64,000 nucleotides of DNA from Pontiellaceae bacterium B1224 (GTDB lineage: Bacteria; Verrucomicrobiota; Kiritimatiellia; Kiritimatiellales; Pontiellaceae): assembly GCA_029432815.1 (NCBI GenBank), contig JAROBA010000021.1, forward strand, positions 28,550 to 92,549, read 5' to 3'. Positions 57,263 through 64,000 of this stretch are shown here, piece by piece; the first letter of the stretch is position 1, and each line of letters begins with the position of its first letter. Both the position numbers and the translations under genes were made by a program. Below the pieces are notes generated by a model. It worked only from the letters and a program-made list of their open reading frames with translations. It made no database searches and had not been told where the DNA came from.

Positions 57263-57285
57263 GCTAAATGCAGGGTTAGCTTTTT
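57263..57285 (+). terminator. Weak candidate terminator
   Basis: Five-base-pair stem GCTAA/TTAGC followed by TTTTT, between the convergent sulfatase and GH29 genes and overlapping the GH29 stop. Confidence 0.3.
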
Positions 57286-58382
57286 CGCAACCGTTTGCCG
57301 ACTTCAGCCAGTGTTTTCACATCTTCCGGATGGATGGAGCCGTCCGGCAACGGGCCGACATTCAGCAATAGATTGCCATCATATTTCTCTGCATTGGCCA
57401 GCATTTCCATAACCTGATCCGCGTTTTTGTGCTTCCCATCCTGATCTTTGGAATATCCCCATTTCCAGTTTTGCAGCGTATCGCAAAACTCGAGAGGAAC
57501 ATCAGATGTTCCTTTAAATTTTCGTTCAGGGGCTTTGAAATCCTCCGTGCCGGTCAGACCGTGCTTATAGGAAATCAAGGCCTGAGGCTGAATAGCATGG
57601 ATATGGTCGTAGAGCTCCTGCGTTTTAAACTGATGCAGTTTTTTCTGGCGGGATTTCGGGGTGGCTTCACCATCAAGCCAGATGCCGCCGACCGGGCCGT
57701 AGTTGGTCAACAGCTCGGTAATCTGATTTTTCATGAACTCCACATAGATCTGCAGGTCCTGATCATCGCCATATTTATAGAACGGTTCGGGGGAGTCATA
57801 TTTCGGGCGGGCATTGCCGCCCCAGTCGCCATTGTTGGGCGCATGCGGATGACGCCAGTCGCGCCCGTGCGAATAATAGAGGTAAAATCCAAGCCCCTTC
57901 TGCTGGCACTGTTCTGCCAGCTCTGCAACCAGGTCCCGTTTGGCCGGTGAATTGGTGCTCTTGAAGTCTGTATACTTGGAATCGAAGAGGCAGAAGCTGT
58001 CATGGTGCCGAGTCGTGATGTTGATATAGTTCATTCCGGCATCCATCGCCATGTCGGTGATGTAGGCGGCATCAAAATTCTCGGCCGTGAAATCGTCCTT
58101 GAGTTTAGCATATTCCATAACGGGGATTTTACCCTGCAGCTGCACCCATTCTCCGCGCCCGAGCAGCGAGTAGAGACCGTAATGAATAAACAGACCGAAA
58201 TCCGCGTCCTGAAAATATTTCAGCGCTGCGGCACGCGGGTTGGCGGCATAGAGGGATCCATAGTTTTTCAGATAGCTGGGAACCGGCTGTGCCGCTCCCT
58301 TCGCCCATGAAGGAAGGGTCAGCGCTGCTGTTGCTGCGGCACCTCCCAGAAGGTTTCTGCGATTGATGGTATGTTTCTGCAT
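57276..58382 (-). CDS. GH29 alpha-L-fucosidase, Tat-exported
   Basis: 368 residues on the minus strand. The start codon at 58380-58382 is preceded by GGGGA; the in-frame start at 58421 is less likely. A twin-arginine signal INRRNLLGGAA opens the protein. Mature GH29 motifs: DFGLFIHYGLYS, TTRHHDSFCLF, GGIWLDGEA with likely nucleophile Asp237, and NLLLNVGPLPDG. It is shorter than the other GH29 enzymes (little C-terminal beta domain visible) and the only Tat-exported one. It is divergent from the histidine kinase gene, sharing a ~155-nt upstream region, a common arrangement when the neighbouring regulator controls the gene. Confidence 0.9.
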   Translation of the reverse strand: MQKHTINRRNLLGGAAATAALTLPSWAKGAAQPVPSYLKNYGSLYAANPRAAALKYFQDADFGLFIHYGLYSLLGRGEWVQLQGKIPVMEYAKLKDDFTAENFDAAYITDMAMDAGMNYINITTRHHDSFCLFDSKYTDFKSTNSPAKRDLVAELAEQCQQKGLGFYLYYSHGRDWRHPHAPNNGDWGGNARPKYDSPEPFYKYGDDQDLQIYVEFMKNQITELLTNYGPVGGIWLDGEATPKSRQKKLHQFKTQELYDHIHAIQPQALISYKHGLTGTEDFKAPERKFKGTSDVPLEFCDTLQNWKWGYSKDQDGKHKNADQVMEMLANAEKYDGNLLLNVGPLPDGSIHPEDVKTLAEVGKRLRKS

Positions 58383-58444
58383 GTTATTTCCCCGGCTTAT
58401 ATGGAATGGGTTACTGTTCATCTTTCATTTCTAACGCTTCCGAT

Positions 58445-58491
58445 AATGTAGCATCAGGTGAGACCGATTGGCTACCTAGCTAAAGAGGTAG
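58445..58491 (-). promoter_or_regulatory. Dyad and possible -10 box in the GH29/histidine-kinase divergent region
   Basis: Arms CTACCT/AGGTAG surround an 8-nt centre (58472-58491). Read on the minus strand, TACATT (58445-58450) lies 25 nt beyond the equivalent point of the other dyad promoters, one nucleotide more than in those. It could serve the GH29 gene. Confidence 0.4.
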
Positions 58492-58538
58492 GGTTTAATT
58501 GCATGACCGGGGAACCTTTTTTTAATACTCTGTGATTA

Positions 58539-60590
58539 ATGAAGTCTCGTATCGTCATATCTCTTAGCCTTCTGTACATCGGCATTGTTTCAACTGGTGC
58601 ACAGCCTGTGACGGCTGCCGGATATGCCGACCCGTGTTTCCCGGACGAGATTGAGTATTCATCTGCGGCCACCCGTAAGCGGGGTGTACGCTCTCTCGCG
58701 AAGCAGCAACAGGATCTATTACAACAGCTTGAAAAATTTCCGCCCTTGGAAAGCCGAATTACGCCTCCGCATCAAAGGTTCGGCTATTTAAGCGAGCGAC
58801 ATCCGGTTTCCGAAACCAACGGTTCCATGAACGCATGGGTTCAGTTATCGTTTTTCGGGGAATGGACTCCGGCGGTCGACGGCATTGCACTGGTTCCGGC
58901 CTACTATCCTGAATATTCGGCCGAGAATAACTATGGCTTTCCAAAACGATTTAAGATTGAGGTCTTCAGTCATCAGGCACCGGATGATCCTGTGGTGGTG
59001 GTTGACTGGACCGGGGAAGACTTTCCGGATCCCGGCCTTTATCCTGTCCTTTTCAGCTTTCCTGCGCAGGACGTGCAAACCGTCCGGCTTACCGTTACGA
59101 AGGGTGCGCAGGAGGATGACAGCCAGTTTTTTGCACTCAATGAGTTGATGGTGTTCCAGATGGGAAACAACGTTGCACCGCCGGCTTATCAGGGGTTGAA
59201 GGCTTCGGGATCTTATGACGAACCGCCGTATTGGAAGCTGCAATATCTGACCGACCGGAAAATCCACACAGGAAGTTTTTCCCATACCTACGGTTCCGTG
59301 CCGGATTTTATTCAGTATTTTGAATCGGAGGCGCTGGGGGAGCAACCGGTTGAACTCCTGCTGGACCTCGGTGCGGACCGGAATGTCGGCCGGGTGGAAC
59401 TGTATCCTGCCAAGGTACACGGTATGCCGATTCCTGAATTCGGGTTTCCCCTGAAGTATGAGGTCGAGCTGAAGCGCTTGAACATGACAAATCCCGTTGC
59501 GGGGGCTCAGCCCGGCGAGGATGCAATGTCCTCGGGAATGCGCTGGCATCCGATGTCCGGTGCACGGGGGCGTATTCTGCGGTTTATTTTTCATAACTTG
59601 CCACTGCACAACGGCCAGCCGGTATTGGCACTGGGGGAAATTCGGGTTGTCGGCCGTCAGGTAGAGCATCAAGTGAATTTTGCTGCAGGAAAAGAGATCA
59701 AATTAACTCCCGTGCCGAATGGTGAAATGGCGGATTGCTCCCTGCTGACCGATGGCTACAGCAACGGGCGCAAAATTATTCAGGAACGGTTGTATATCGA
59801 GCAGCTTGCTGAGCGTAAAATCGTGGAACAGAATCGCGCGGATATTGAACAGCGGCTGACCATCGCCCATGCCACGCGAAAACAGATATTCTGGATGATC
59901 GGTATTGCGGCGGGGCTTTGCCTGTTCTTTGTGCTGGTTTTCTGGATCATGTTCCAGCGTGCCGCCCGGCAGCGCGCCCTGTTCGACCTCCGTCAGCAGA
60001 TTGCCGCCGACTTGCACGACGACATCAGCAGCAACCTTGGCACCATCTCCATGATCACGACACGGTTGCAGCAGGATTCCGATCCTTCGCTGCTGAAGAA
60101 AAAGCTGGGTGAAATCAGCCATATTGCGCAGGAAAGCTTTGTGTCCGTTAAAGAGATTATCTGGCATATGGATTCAGACATTGTTCACTTTTCGGAATTG
60201 TTTGAAAAAATCCAGAAGACGGCGATGCTCATTCTGACGGATACCCGGATTTCGTGCGACTTGCAGAAAGACTGCGGCGTGATTGAAGTGCCGGCCCGCA
60301 CCCGCCGCAACATTATGCTGCTGGTTAAAGAAGCGCTGTACAATTGCGCAAAATATGCCAAAGCCCGGAACATGGAAATCCACGCGGACATTCGAAATTA
60401 CATTTTGGTGCTGACCATGCAGGACGATGGATGCGGATTCGATTCGGCCTGCGCAAAGGTTGCGAAAAGCGAATCCGGCCGCGGTATGTCAAATATGGAA
60501 CGCCGGGCCCGTCTGCTCGGAGGCGAACTGGAGATCCAATCTGAACCGGGGAAGGGGACCTTGCTCACGTTAAGGATGCCGTTGAAATAA
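58539..60590 (+). CDS. Membrane histidine kinase with discoidin-like extracytoplasmic sensor (HisKA_3 type)
   Basis: 683 residues. Signal peptide MKSRIVISLSLLYIGIVSTGA, then a large extracytoplasmic region (to about residue 445) with two beta-sandwich segments of F5/8/discoidin type (about 86-230 and 232-385; LNELMVF and ALGEIRV end them). A transmembrane helix (about 450-471, ending VLVFWIMF) connects to a NarX/DesK-type kinase: AADLHDDISSNLG with phospho-acceptor His493, then an ATPase domain with DDGCGFD and GRGMSNMERRA. It probably senses a glycan or breakdown product and phosphorylates the regulator encoded 12 nt downstream. The ligand is unknown. Confidence 0.88.
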   Translation: MKSRIVISLSLLYIGIVSTGAQPVTAAGYADPCFPDEIEYSSAATRKRGVRSLAKQQQDLLQQLEKFPPLESRITPPHQRFGYLSERHPVSETNGSMNAWVQLSFFGEWTPAVDGIALVPAYYPEYSAENNYGFPKRFKIEVFSHQAPDDPVVVVDWTGEDFPDPGLYPVLFSFPAQDVQTVRLTVTKGAQEDDSQFFALNELMVFQMGNNVAPPAYQGLKASGSYDEPPYWKLQYLTDRKIHTGSFSHTYGSVPDFIQYFESEALGEQPVELLLDLGADRNVGRVELYPAKVHGMPIPEFGFPLKYEVELKRLNMTNPVAGAQPGEDAMSSGMRWHPMSGARGRILRFIFHNLPLHNGQPVLALGEIRVVGRQVEHQVNFAAGKEIKLTPVPNGEMADCSLLTDGYSNGRKIIQERLYIEQLAERKIVEQNRADIEQRLTIAHATRKQIFWMIGIAAGLCLFFVLVFWIMFQRAARQRALFDLRQQIAADLHDDISSNLGTISMITTRLQQDSDPSLLKKKLGEISHIAQESFVSVKEIIWHMDSDIVHFSELFEKIQKTAMLILTDTRISCDLQKDCGVIEVPARTRRNIMLLVKEALYNCAKYAKARNMEIHADIRNYILVLTMQDDGCGFDSACAKVAKSESGRGMSNMERRARLLGGELEIQSEPGKGTLLTLRMPLK

Positions 60591-60602
60591 AGGGGTGAAT
60601 AG

Positions 60603-61268
60603 ATGAAAAAAGCGAATGTAAAAAATAAGGGGCCTGTCAGGGTCTGGCTGATCGAAGACAATGCCGCCTTCCGAACCAATTTAACAGAGATTCTGAATGC
60701 CGATTCCGGCATCCGGTGCGACCGGAATTTTTCCTCCTGTGAAGAAGCGCTGGAATGCCTGGAAATGGAAAAGCGTCATCCGCAGGTTATATTGATTGAT
60801 CTGTCGCTTCCCGGGATGAGCGGCATCGAGGGCCTCAAACTGATCCGCCCCCTCAATCCGGATATTAAATGCATTATGCTAACCGGGTCGGACCGGCAAA
60901 AACATGTGTTCGATTCCATCTGTGCGGGGGCCGCTGGCTATCTGCTGAAGAATACGGTCGTCGAACAGATCATTCGCAGCATCGAGGATGTCATGGAAGG
61001 CGGCGCTTCCTTGGATCCTCATGTGGCTTCGATGGTTCTTGATTCATTTCCAAAAAAACAAACACAGAAAAACGAGTTCGACCTGACGGAGCGGGAAGTC
61101 GAGGTGCTTCAATATCTGGCATCCGGAAAAATTGTTAAACAGATTTCCGATGAGCTCAATCTTTCCTCCCATACCATCAAATTCCACATCGGCAATATCT
61201 ACAAAAAACTTAACGTGCAGTCGCAGGCCGGTGCCGTCGCCAAAGGCATCCGCCGGGGCATCATCTAA
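60603..61268 (+). CDS. Response regulator, LuxR/NarL family
   Basis: 221 residues. The receiver domain (about 12-130) has WLIEDN, the phospho-acceptor Asp66 in ILIDLSLPG, and a late Lys in YLLKNT. The LuxR-type helix-turn-helix (about 158-215) has LTEREVEVLQYLASG and SSHTIKFHIGNIYKKL. It pairs with the HisKA_3 kinase upstream in one operon. NarL-type regulators bind short inverted repeats, so the dyad elements described here are candidate targets; that link is an inference. Confidence 0.93.
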   Translation: MKKANVKNKGPVRVWLIEDNAAFRTNLTEILNADSGIRCDRNFSSCEEALECLEMEKRHPQVILIDLSLPGMSGIEGLKLIRPLNPDIKCIMLTGSDRQKHVFDSICAGAAGYLLKNTVVEQIIRSIEDVMEGGASLDPHVASMVLDSFPKKQTQKNEFDLTEREVEVLQYLASGKIVKQISDELNLSSHTIKFHIGNIYKKLNVQSQAGAVAKGIRRGII

Positions 61269-61382
61269 ACTGGATTTTGAACCACCCGCTCCGCTAGAGG
61301 CACAGAGACTCGGAGAGAGAATTCATTGAAATCTTCCGAGGATTGGAACTTTTCGAACCATAACGCGTGGGCAAACTGAACA

Positions 61383-62210
61383 ATGAACAAGAGAGATTTG
61401 AAAAAGATTCTGGTAGGGGATGTCTCGTTTCGACGCTTAATTCGTTCCGTGGTTACCATTTATCTCTCTCTGCTTGTATTTGCATTCCTATGGTCAGACC
61501 GGCTGATCTTTCAGCCACACGAAAGCAGCTATATTGATGATCCAAGTGTCATCAAATTAGAAACCAGTGATGGAGCCCCTGTTTCGGCTCTTTACATGCC
61601 GAACGATTCCGCCGAATACACCGTTCTTTACTCTCATGGGAACGCGGAGGATCTGGGAGATATTCGTGATTTCATGACTGAATATCATGCCCGGGGACTC
61701 TCTATGCTTTCATATGACTATCCAGGGTATGGAACCAGCCCCGGACAACCAACTCCTGCGAATGTATATAGTGCAGCCGATGCGGCACTGAAGTATTTGA
61801 CGGAAGTAAAAAACGTTCCATTAAACCGTATCATTATTCATGGGAGGTCCGTTGGAGGCGGACCCGCGCTTTACCTCGCTCACGAAAATGACGTGGCCGG
61901 TTTAATTGTCGAAAGCTCATTCGTGTCAGCTTTTCGCACTCTGACGCATATCCCTCTGTCTCCATTCGATAAATTTAAAAACTTAAAACGAATAGCAGAT
62001 GTAAACTGTCCGGTATTGGTCGTTCACGGAAATGATGACAACACGATCCCGCAGTGGCACGGTCGAAAGCTTTATGAAAAGGCTAACGAACCCAAAATGA
62101 ATTGTTGGCTAACGAATACAACGCATAACTACATGCCCACTGAAGCGGAAAAAATATACTGGAACCGCATATCATCATTCTGCAAATTGATGGTCTCAGA
62201 GAATCAGTAA
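61383..62210 (+). CDS. Membrane-anchored alpha/beta hydrolase (BEM46/ABHD17-like)
   Basis: 275 residues. An N-terminal membrane anchor (about residues 20-42) is followed by a serine hydrolase fold with SHGNAEDLGD, HGRSVGGG (nucleophile Ser156), VVHGNDDNTIP (Asp) and TTHNYMP (His). Substrates of this family are mostly unknown; depalmitoylase and lipid roles are known in eukaryotic relatives. This gene and the next are visibly more AT-rich than the polysaccharide genes to the left. No clear ribosome site is seen. Confidence 0.82.
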   Translation: MNKRDLKKILVGDVSFRRLIRSVVTIYLSLLVFAFLWSDRLIFQPHESSYIDDPSVIKLETSDGAPVSALYMPNDSAEYTVLYSHGNAEDLGDIRDFMTEYHARGLSMLSYDYPGYGTSPGQPTPANVYSAADAALKYLTEVKNVPLNRIIIHGRSVGGGPALYLAHENDVAGLIVESSFVSAFRTLTHIPLSPFDKFKNLKRIADVNCPVLVVHGNDDNTIPQWHGRKLYEKANEPKMNCWLTNTTHNYMPTEAEKIYWNRISSFCKLMVSENQ

Positions 62211-62271
62211 TGCAACATTCTATGATTTAAATACCTTGCACTGCCATGCGCTCATAAAGGAGATCAGCAAT

Positions 62272-62580
62272 TTGAATCCAGATTTTGAATATACGATGAA
62301 TCCTGAACTATCGTTTGCCGGGAAAAGTTTTTGTTTCACAGGCAAGTTCGATGGTTATGAAAGAGTCGCCCTCGAGCGTGATGTAGAAAGGAGAGGCGCG
62401 ACATTTACACCAAATATAAGTAACCAGACGGACTATTTAATAATCGGCAGCAAAGGGCTAAGGTGCTGCTCCTTTTCCTGTTGTACGAGAGTTGTTGAAA
62501 AAGCAATTGAATTAAAAAAATGTGGCGCATCGTTCCAATTCATTAAAGAGGCTGATTATTTAGATGCAGTGAAGGATTAA
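62272..62580 (+). CDS. Small Cys-rich BRCT-domain protein
   Basis: About 102 residues from a TTG start at 62272 that has AAAGGAG 9 nt upstream. An ATG at 62296 and a TTG at 62236 are alternatives. The sequence is a single BRCT domain: SFCFTGKFDGYER, RGATFTPNIS and TDYLIIGSKG, then a helix VVEKAIELK. A CCSFSCC cluster replaces the usual residues between strand 3 and helix 2, and six or more Cys occur in all. BRCT domains bind phosphopeptides or DNA ends. As a free-standing protein outside DNA ligase its role is unknown. It ends 196 nt from the integrase gene. Confidence 0.75.
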   Translation: MNPDFEYTMNPELSFAGKSFCFTGKFDGYERVALERDVERRGATFTPNISNQTDYLIIGSKGLRCCSFSCCTRVVEKAIELKKCGASFQFIKEADYLDAVKD

Positions 62581-62776
62581 ATGTGACGCAATTCAAGGTC
62601 CGGCACGATTTGTGGGGGTTCCGCCCGCCGTCATGGAGCGACCGTTCCACCCCGTCTTCTGCAATGAAGCAGTCGGGAATGTTCGGGAGATTCCTCGCAG
62701 TGACACTGAGGCGCAGAGAAAATAAAGGGCGTGTCGACAGACGCTCGTCATGCCTCAGAGCCCCGTCAGAAACCGC

Positions 62777-64000
62777 TCATAAATCGGCGGGGCTCACCAC
62801 ACTCACGCCCGGCCGATTGATCACATGCGTGTAAATCATCGTCGTGCTCACATCGGCATGACCCAGCAGCTCCTGCACGGTTCGAATATCGCTGCCCGCC
62901 TGCAGCAGATGCGTTGCAAACGAATGCCGCAAGACATGGCAGCTCACATTCTTTGGAATTTCAACTTTGCGGGATGCCGTTTTGATCGCCTTTTGAACCA
63001 GATTTTCGCTCACATGATGCCGCATCATTCGTCCCGAGCGCGGATCGGTACTGATCCGGGAGGATGCAAAGACATATTGCCACGACCAATCCTTAAGCGA
63101 TCCGCCAAACCTGCGCAGCAATCCATCTGGAACAAACACCTCGCCAAAACCGGCTGCCACATCCTGCTCATGCTGTGTTTTCCGGCCTTTCAGGTGTGCA
63201 ATCAGCTCGTCTTTATAGGCCTGCGGCAACGGAACCACCCGATTTTTACCGCCCTTGCCGTCATGCACCTGAATCAGGTTATTGCCCATATCCACATGTT
63301 GAACACGCAACCGCACGCACTCCATCAACCGCATCCCCGTTCCATACATGATTCGCGCCATCAAACCGGACGTTCCCGACATCACCGAAAAAAGCAAATC
63401 CTTTTCAGCTCGCGTCAGCACCACCGGCAGTTTTCGGCTGGCCCGCGCCCGCTTATAGCTCTCCAGCACGCCAAGATCCATCTCCAGCACTTCGCGATAA
63501 AGAAAGATCAGCGCGTTCAGCGCCTGCGCCTGCGTGGCCGCCGCCACATGCTGCTCCAATGCCAGATAATTCAGAAAGGTCGGCACATGCTGCGGGGATG
63601 ACGGCAATGTGCCCTCGTTATAAATCAGATACCGCTCCACCCAATCCGCGTAGGTTTTCTCCGTTCGAATCGCCATATTCCGCAGGCGAATCACCTCCCG
63701 CAGCTTACGCAAGGCACCGGCCGCTTCAGCGTCCAATCTGCAATCCGCTTTCGATAGGCTCTTTTCCACGATTTCCGCCGCGCTTCGGGTGCGCGCCAAT
63801 GTAACATGGTCTCCTCCCAACTCCTCGCAAAGACCCCCGAGCTCCTCCCAATCAATCGCCGGCCGATCGCTCGAATCAACCATTTCATCCATCAGAATCT
63901 GCACCGCCTGCAGCGCCTGTTTCAGTTGCCAATCCTCAAAATCAGCATTTCTGTCTAAATCCTCAATCCAGTAACGGATCAAGTCCTGTGTCACCGCTTT
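62777..64000 (-). CDS. intI: Integron-type tyrosine recombinase (IntI-like) with N-terminal extension, 5' end at window edge
   Basis: Open on the minus strand to the right edge (407 codons visible), so the GTG at 63994 may not be the start. The SAM-like core-binding domain and catalytic domain (GTGMRLMECVRL, then HVLRHSFATHLL, LLGHADVSTTMIYTH) give the R-HxxR-H-Y set. The segment around WQYVFASSRISTDPRSG and RHHVSE is the extra patch found in integron integrases and absent from XerC/D. Typical IntI proteins have about 320-340 residues; here about 100 extra residues precede the core. Any attI and cassette array would normally lie beyond the right edge, next to the 5' end. The family recombines attI and attC sites. 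Confidence 0.85.
   Translation of the reverse strand, partial: KAVTQDLIRYWIEDLDRNADFEDWQLKQALQAVQILMDEMVDSSDRPAIDWEELGGLCEELGGDHVTLARTRSAAEIVEKSLSKADCRLDAEAAGALRKLREVIRLRNMAIRTEKTYADWVERYLIYNEGTLPSSPQHVPTFLNYLALEQHVAAATQAQALNALIFLYREVLEMDLGVLESYKRARASRKLPVVLTRAEKDLLFSVMSGTSGLMARIMYGTGMRLMECVRLRVQHVDMGNNLIQVHDGKGGKNRVVPLPQAYKDELIAHLKGRKTQHEQDVAAGFGEVFVPDGLLRRFGGSLKDWSWQYVFASSRISTDPRSGRMMRHHVSENLVQKAIKTASRKVEIPKNVSCHVLRHSFATHLLQAGSDIRTVQELLGHADVSTTMIYTHVINRPGVSVVSPADL

Noticed and set aside
61295..62728. Two partial copies of a GAGGCNCAGAGA word (61297 and 62708)
   Set aside because: Only about 12 bases are shared and flanks differ; too little to call a repeat family.
61269..62776. Possible attC sites around the BRCT gene
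   Set aside because: No pair of RYYYAAC and GTTRRRY boxes with a hairpin between them could be found by eye.
62583..62834. 83-residue + strand frame between BRCT and intI genes
   Set aside because: Basic, motif-free translation that runs into the integrase gene on the opposite strand; probably non-coding.

Overview
The window looks like part of a Kiritimatiellota chromosome, most like the marine Pontiella type. The reasons are: many secreted sulfatases and glycoside hydrolases with no SusC/SusD pair, two short PEP-CTERM proteins ending in an RRRFMM tail, lamin-tail/CotH and jelly-roll proteins with the C-terminal modules common in Verrucomicrobia and Kiritimatiellota, and moderately GC-rich, densely packed genes. 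The genus is an inference from gene style; no rRNA or marker gene is present. Almost everything from 1 to 57.2 kb lies on the + strand.

Layout. (1) 0-5.3 kb: the 3' part of a giant secreted multi-esterase, cut by the left edge. (2) 5.5-6.8 kb: a membrane-anchored protein with a TonB-like N-terminus and a VWA-like domain. (3) 7.0-23.2 kb: a co-oriented cluster of GH116, a sulfatase-like relic, a jelly-roll protein, two PhoD-type phosphatases, an alpha/beta-hydrolase esterase, a triple fusion (SGNH esterase, alpha/beta esterase, sulfatase) and a second GH116 with a LamG domain. (4) 23.4-33.5 kb: two PEP-CTERM genes, each followed by a strong terminator, around a 1674-residue CotH/lamin-tail protein, then a third GH116. 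(5) 33.6-47.4 kb: an eight-gene operon with gaps of 30 nt or less: GH95, GH29, a GHL15-like protein, sulfatase, PhoD, GH29, GH28, GH95. (6) 47.9-57.2 kb: a second operon of GH2, GH29 and three sulfatases. (7) 57.3-61.3 kb: a divergent minus-strand GH29, then a lectin-domain histidine kinase and its LuxR-type response regulator. (8) 61.4-64.0 kb: a membrane-anchored hydrolase, a small BRCT protein and an integron-type tyrosine recombinase cut by the right edge.

Together the genes describe removal of a sulfated, acetylated, fucose-rich polysaccharide (a fucoidan or fucose-containing pectin-like glycan). Sulfatases and acetyl esterases would strip substituents. GH29 and GH95 would release fucose or galactose. 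GH2, GH28 and GH116 would attack other linkages. The two-component system at 58.5-61.3 kb is the obvious candidate regulator.

Two non-coding signals stand out. A 16-bp dyad followed at fixed spacing by a -10-like box sits upstream of five genes: the VWA protein, both PEP-CTERM genes, the CotH protein and the GH95 that opens the large operon. A dispersed 15-17 bp dyad, TTTCCAAnnnTTGGAAA, occurs in seven arm-perfect and about a dozen near-perfect copies, mostly between 35 and 56 kb and mostly inside genes. I found no tRNA, rRNA or CRISPR array.
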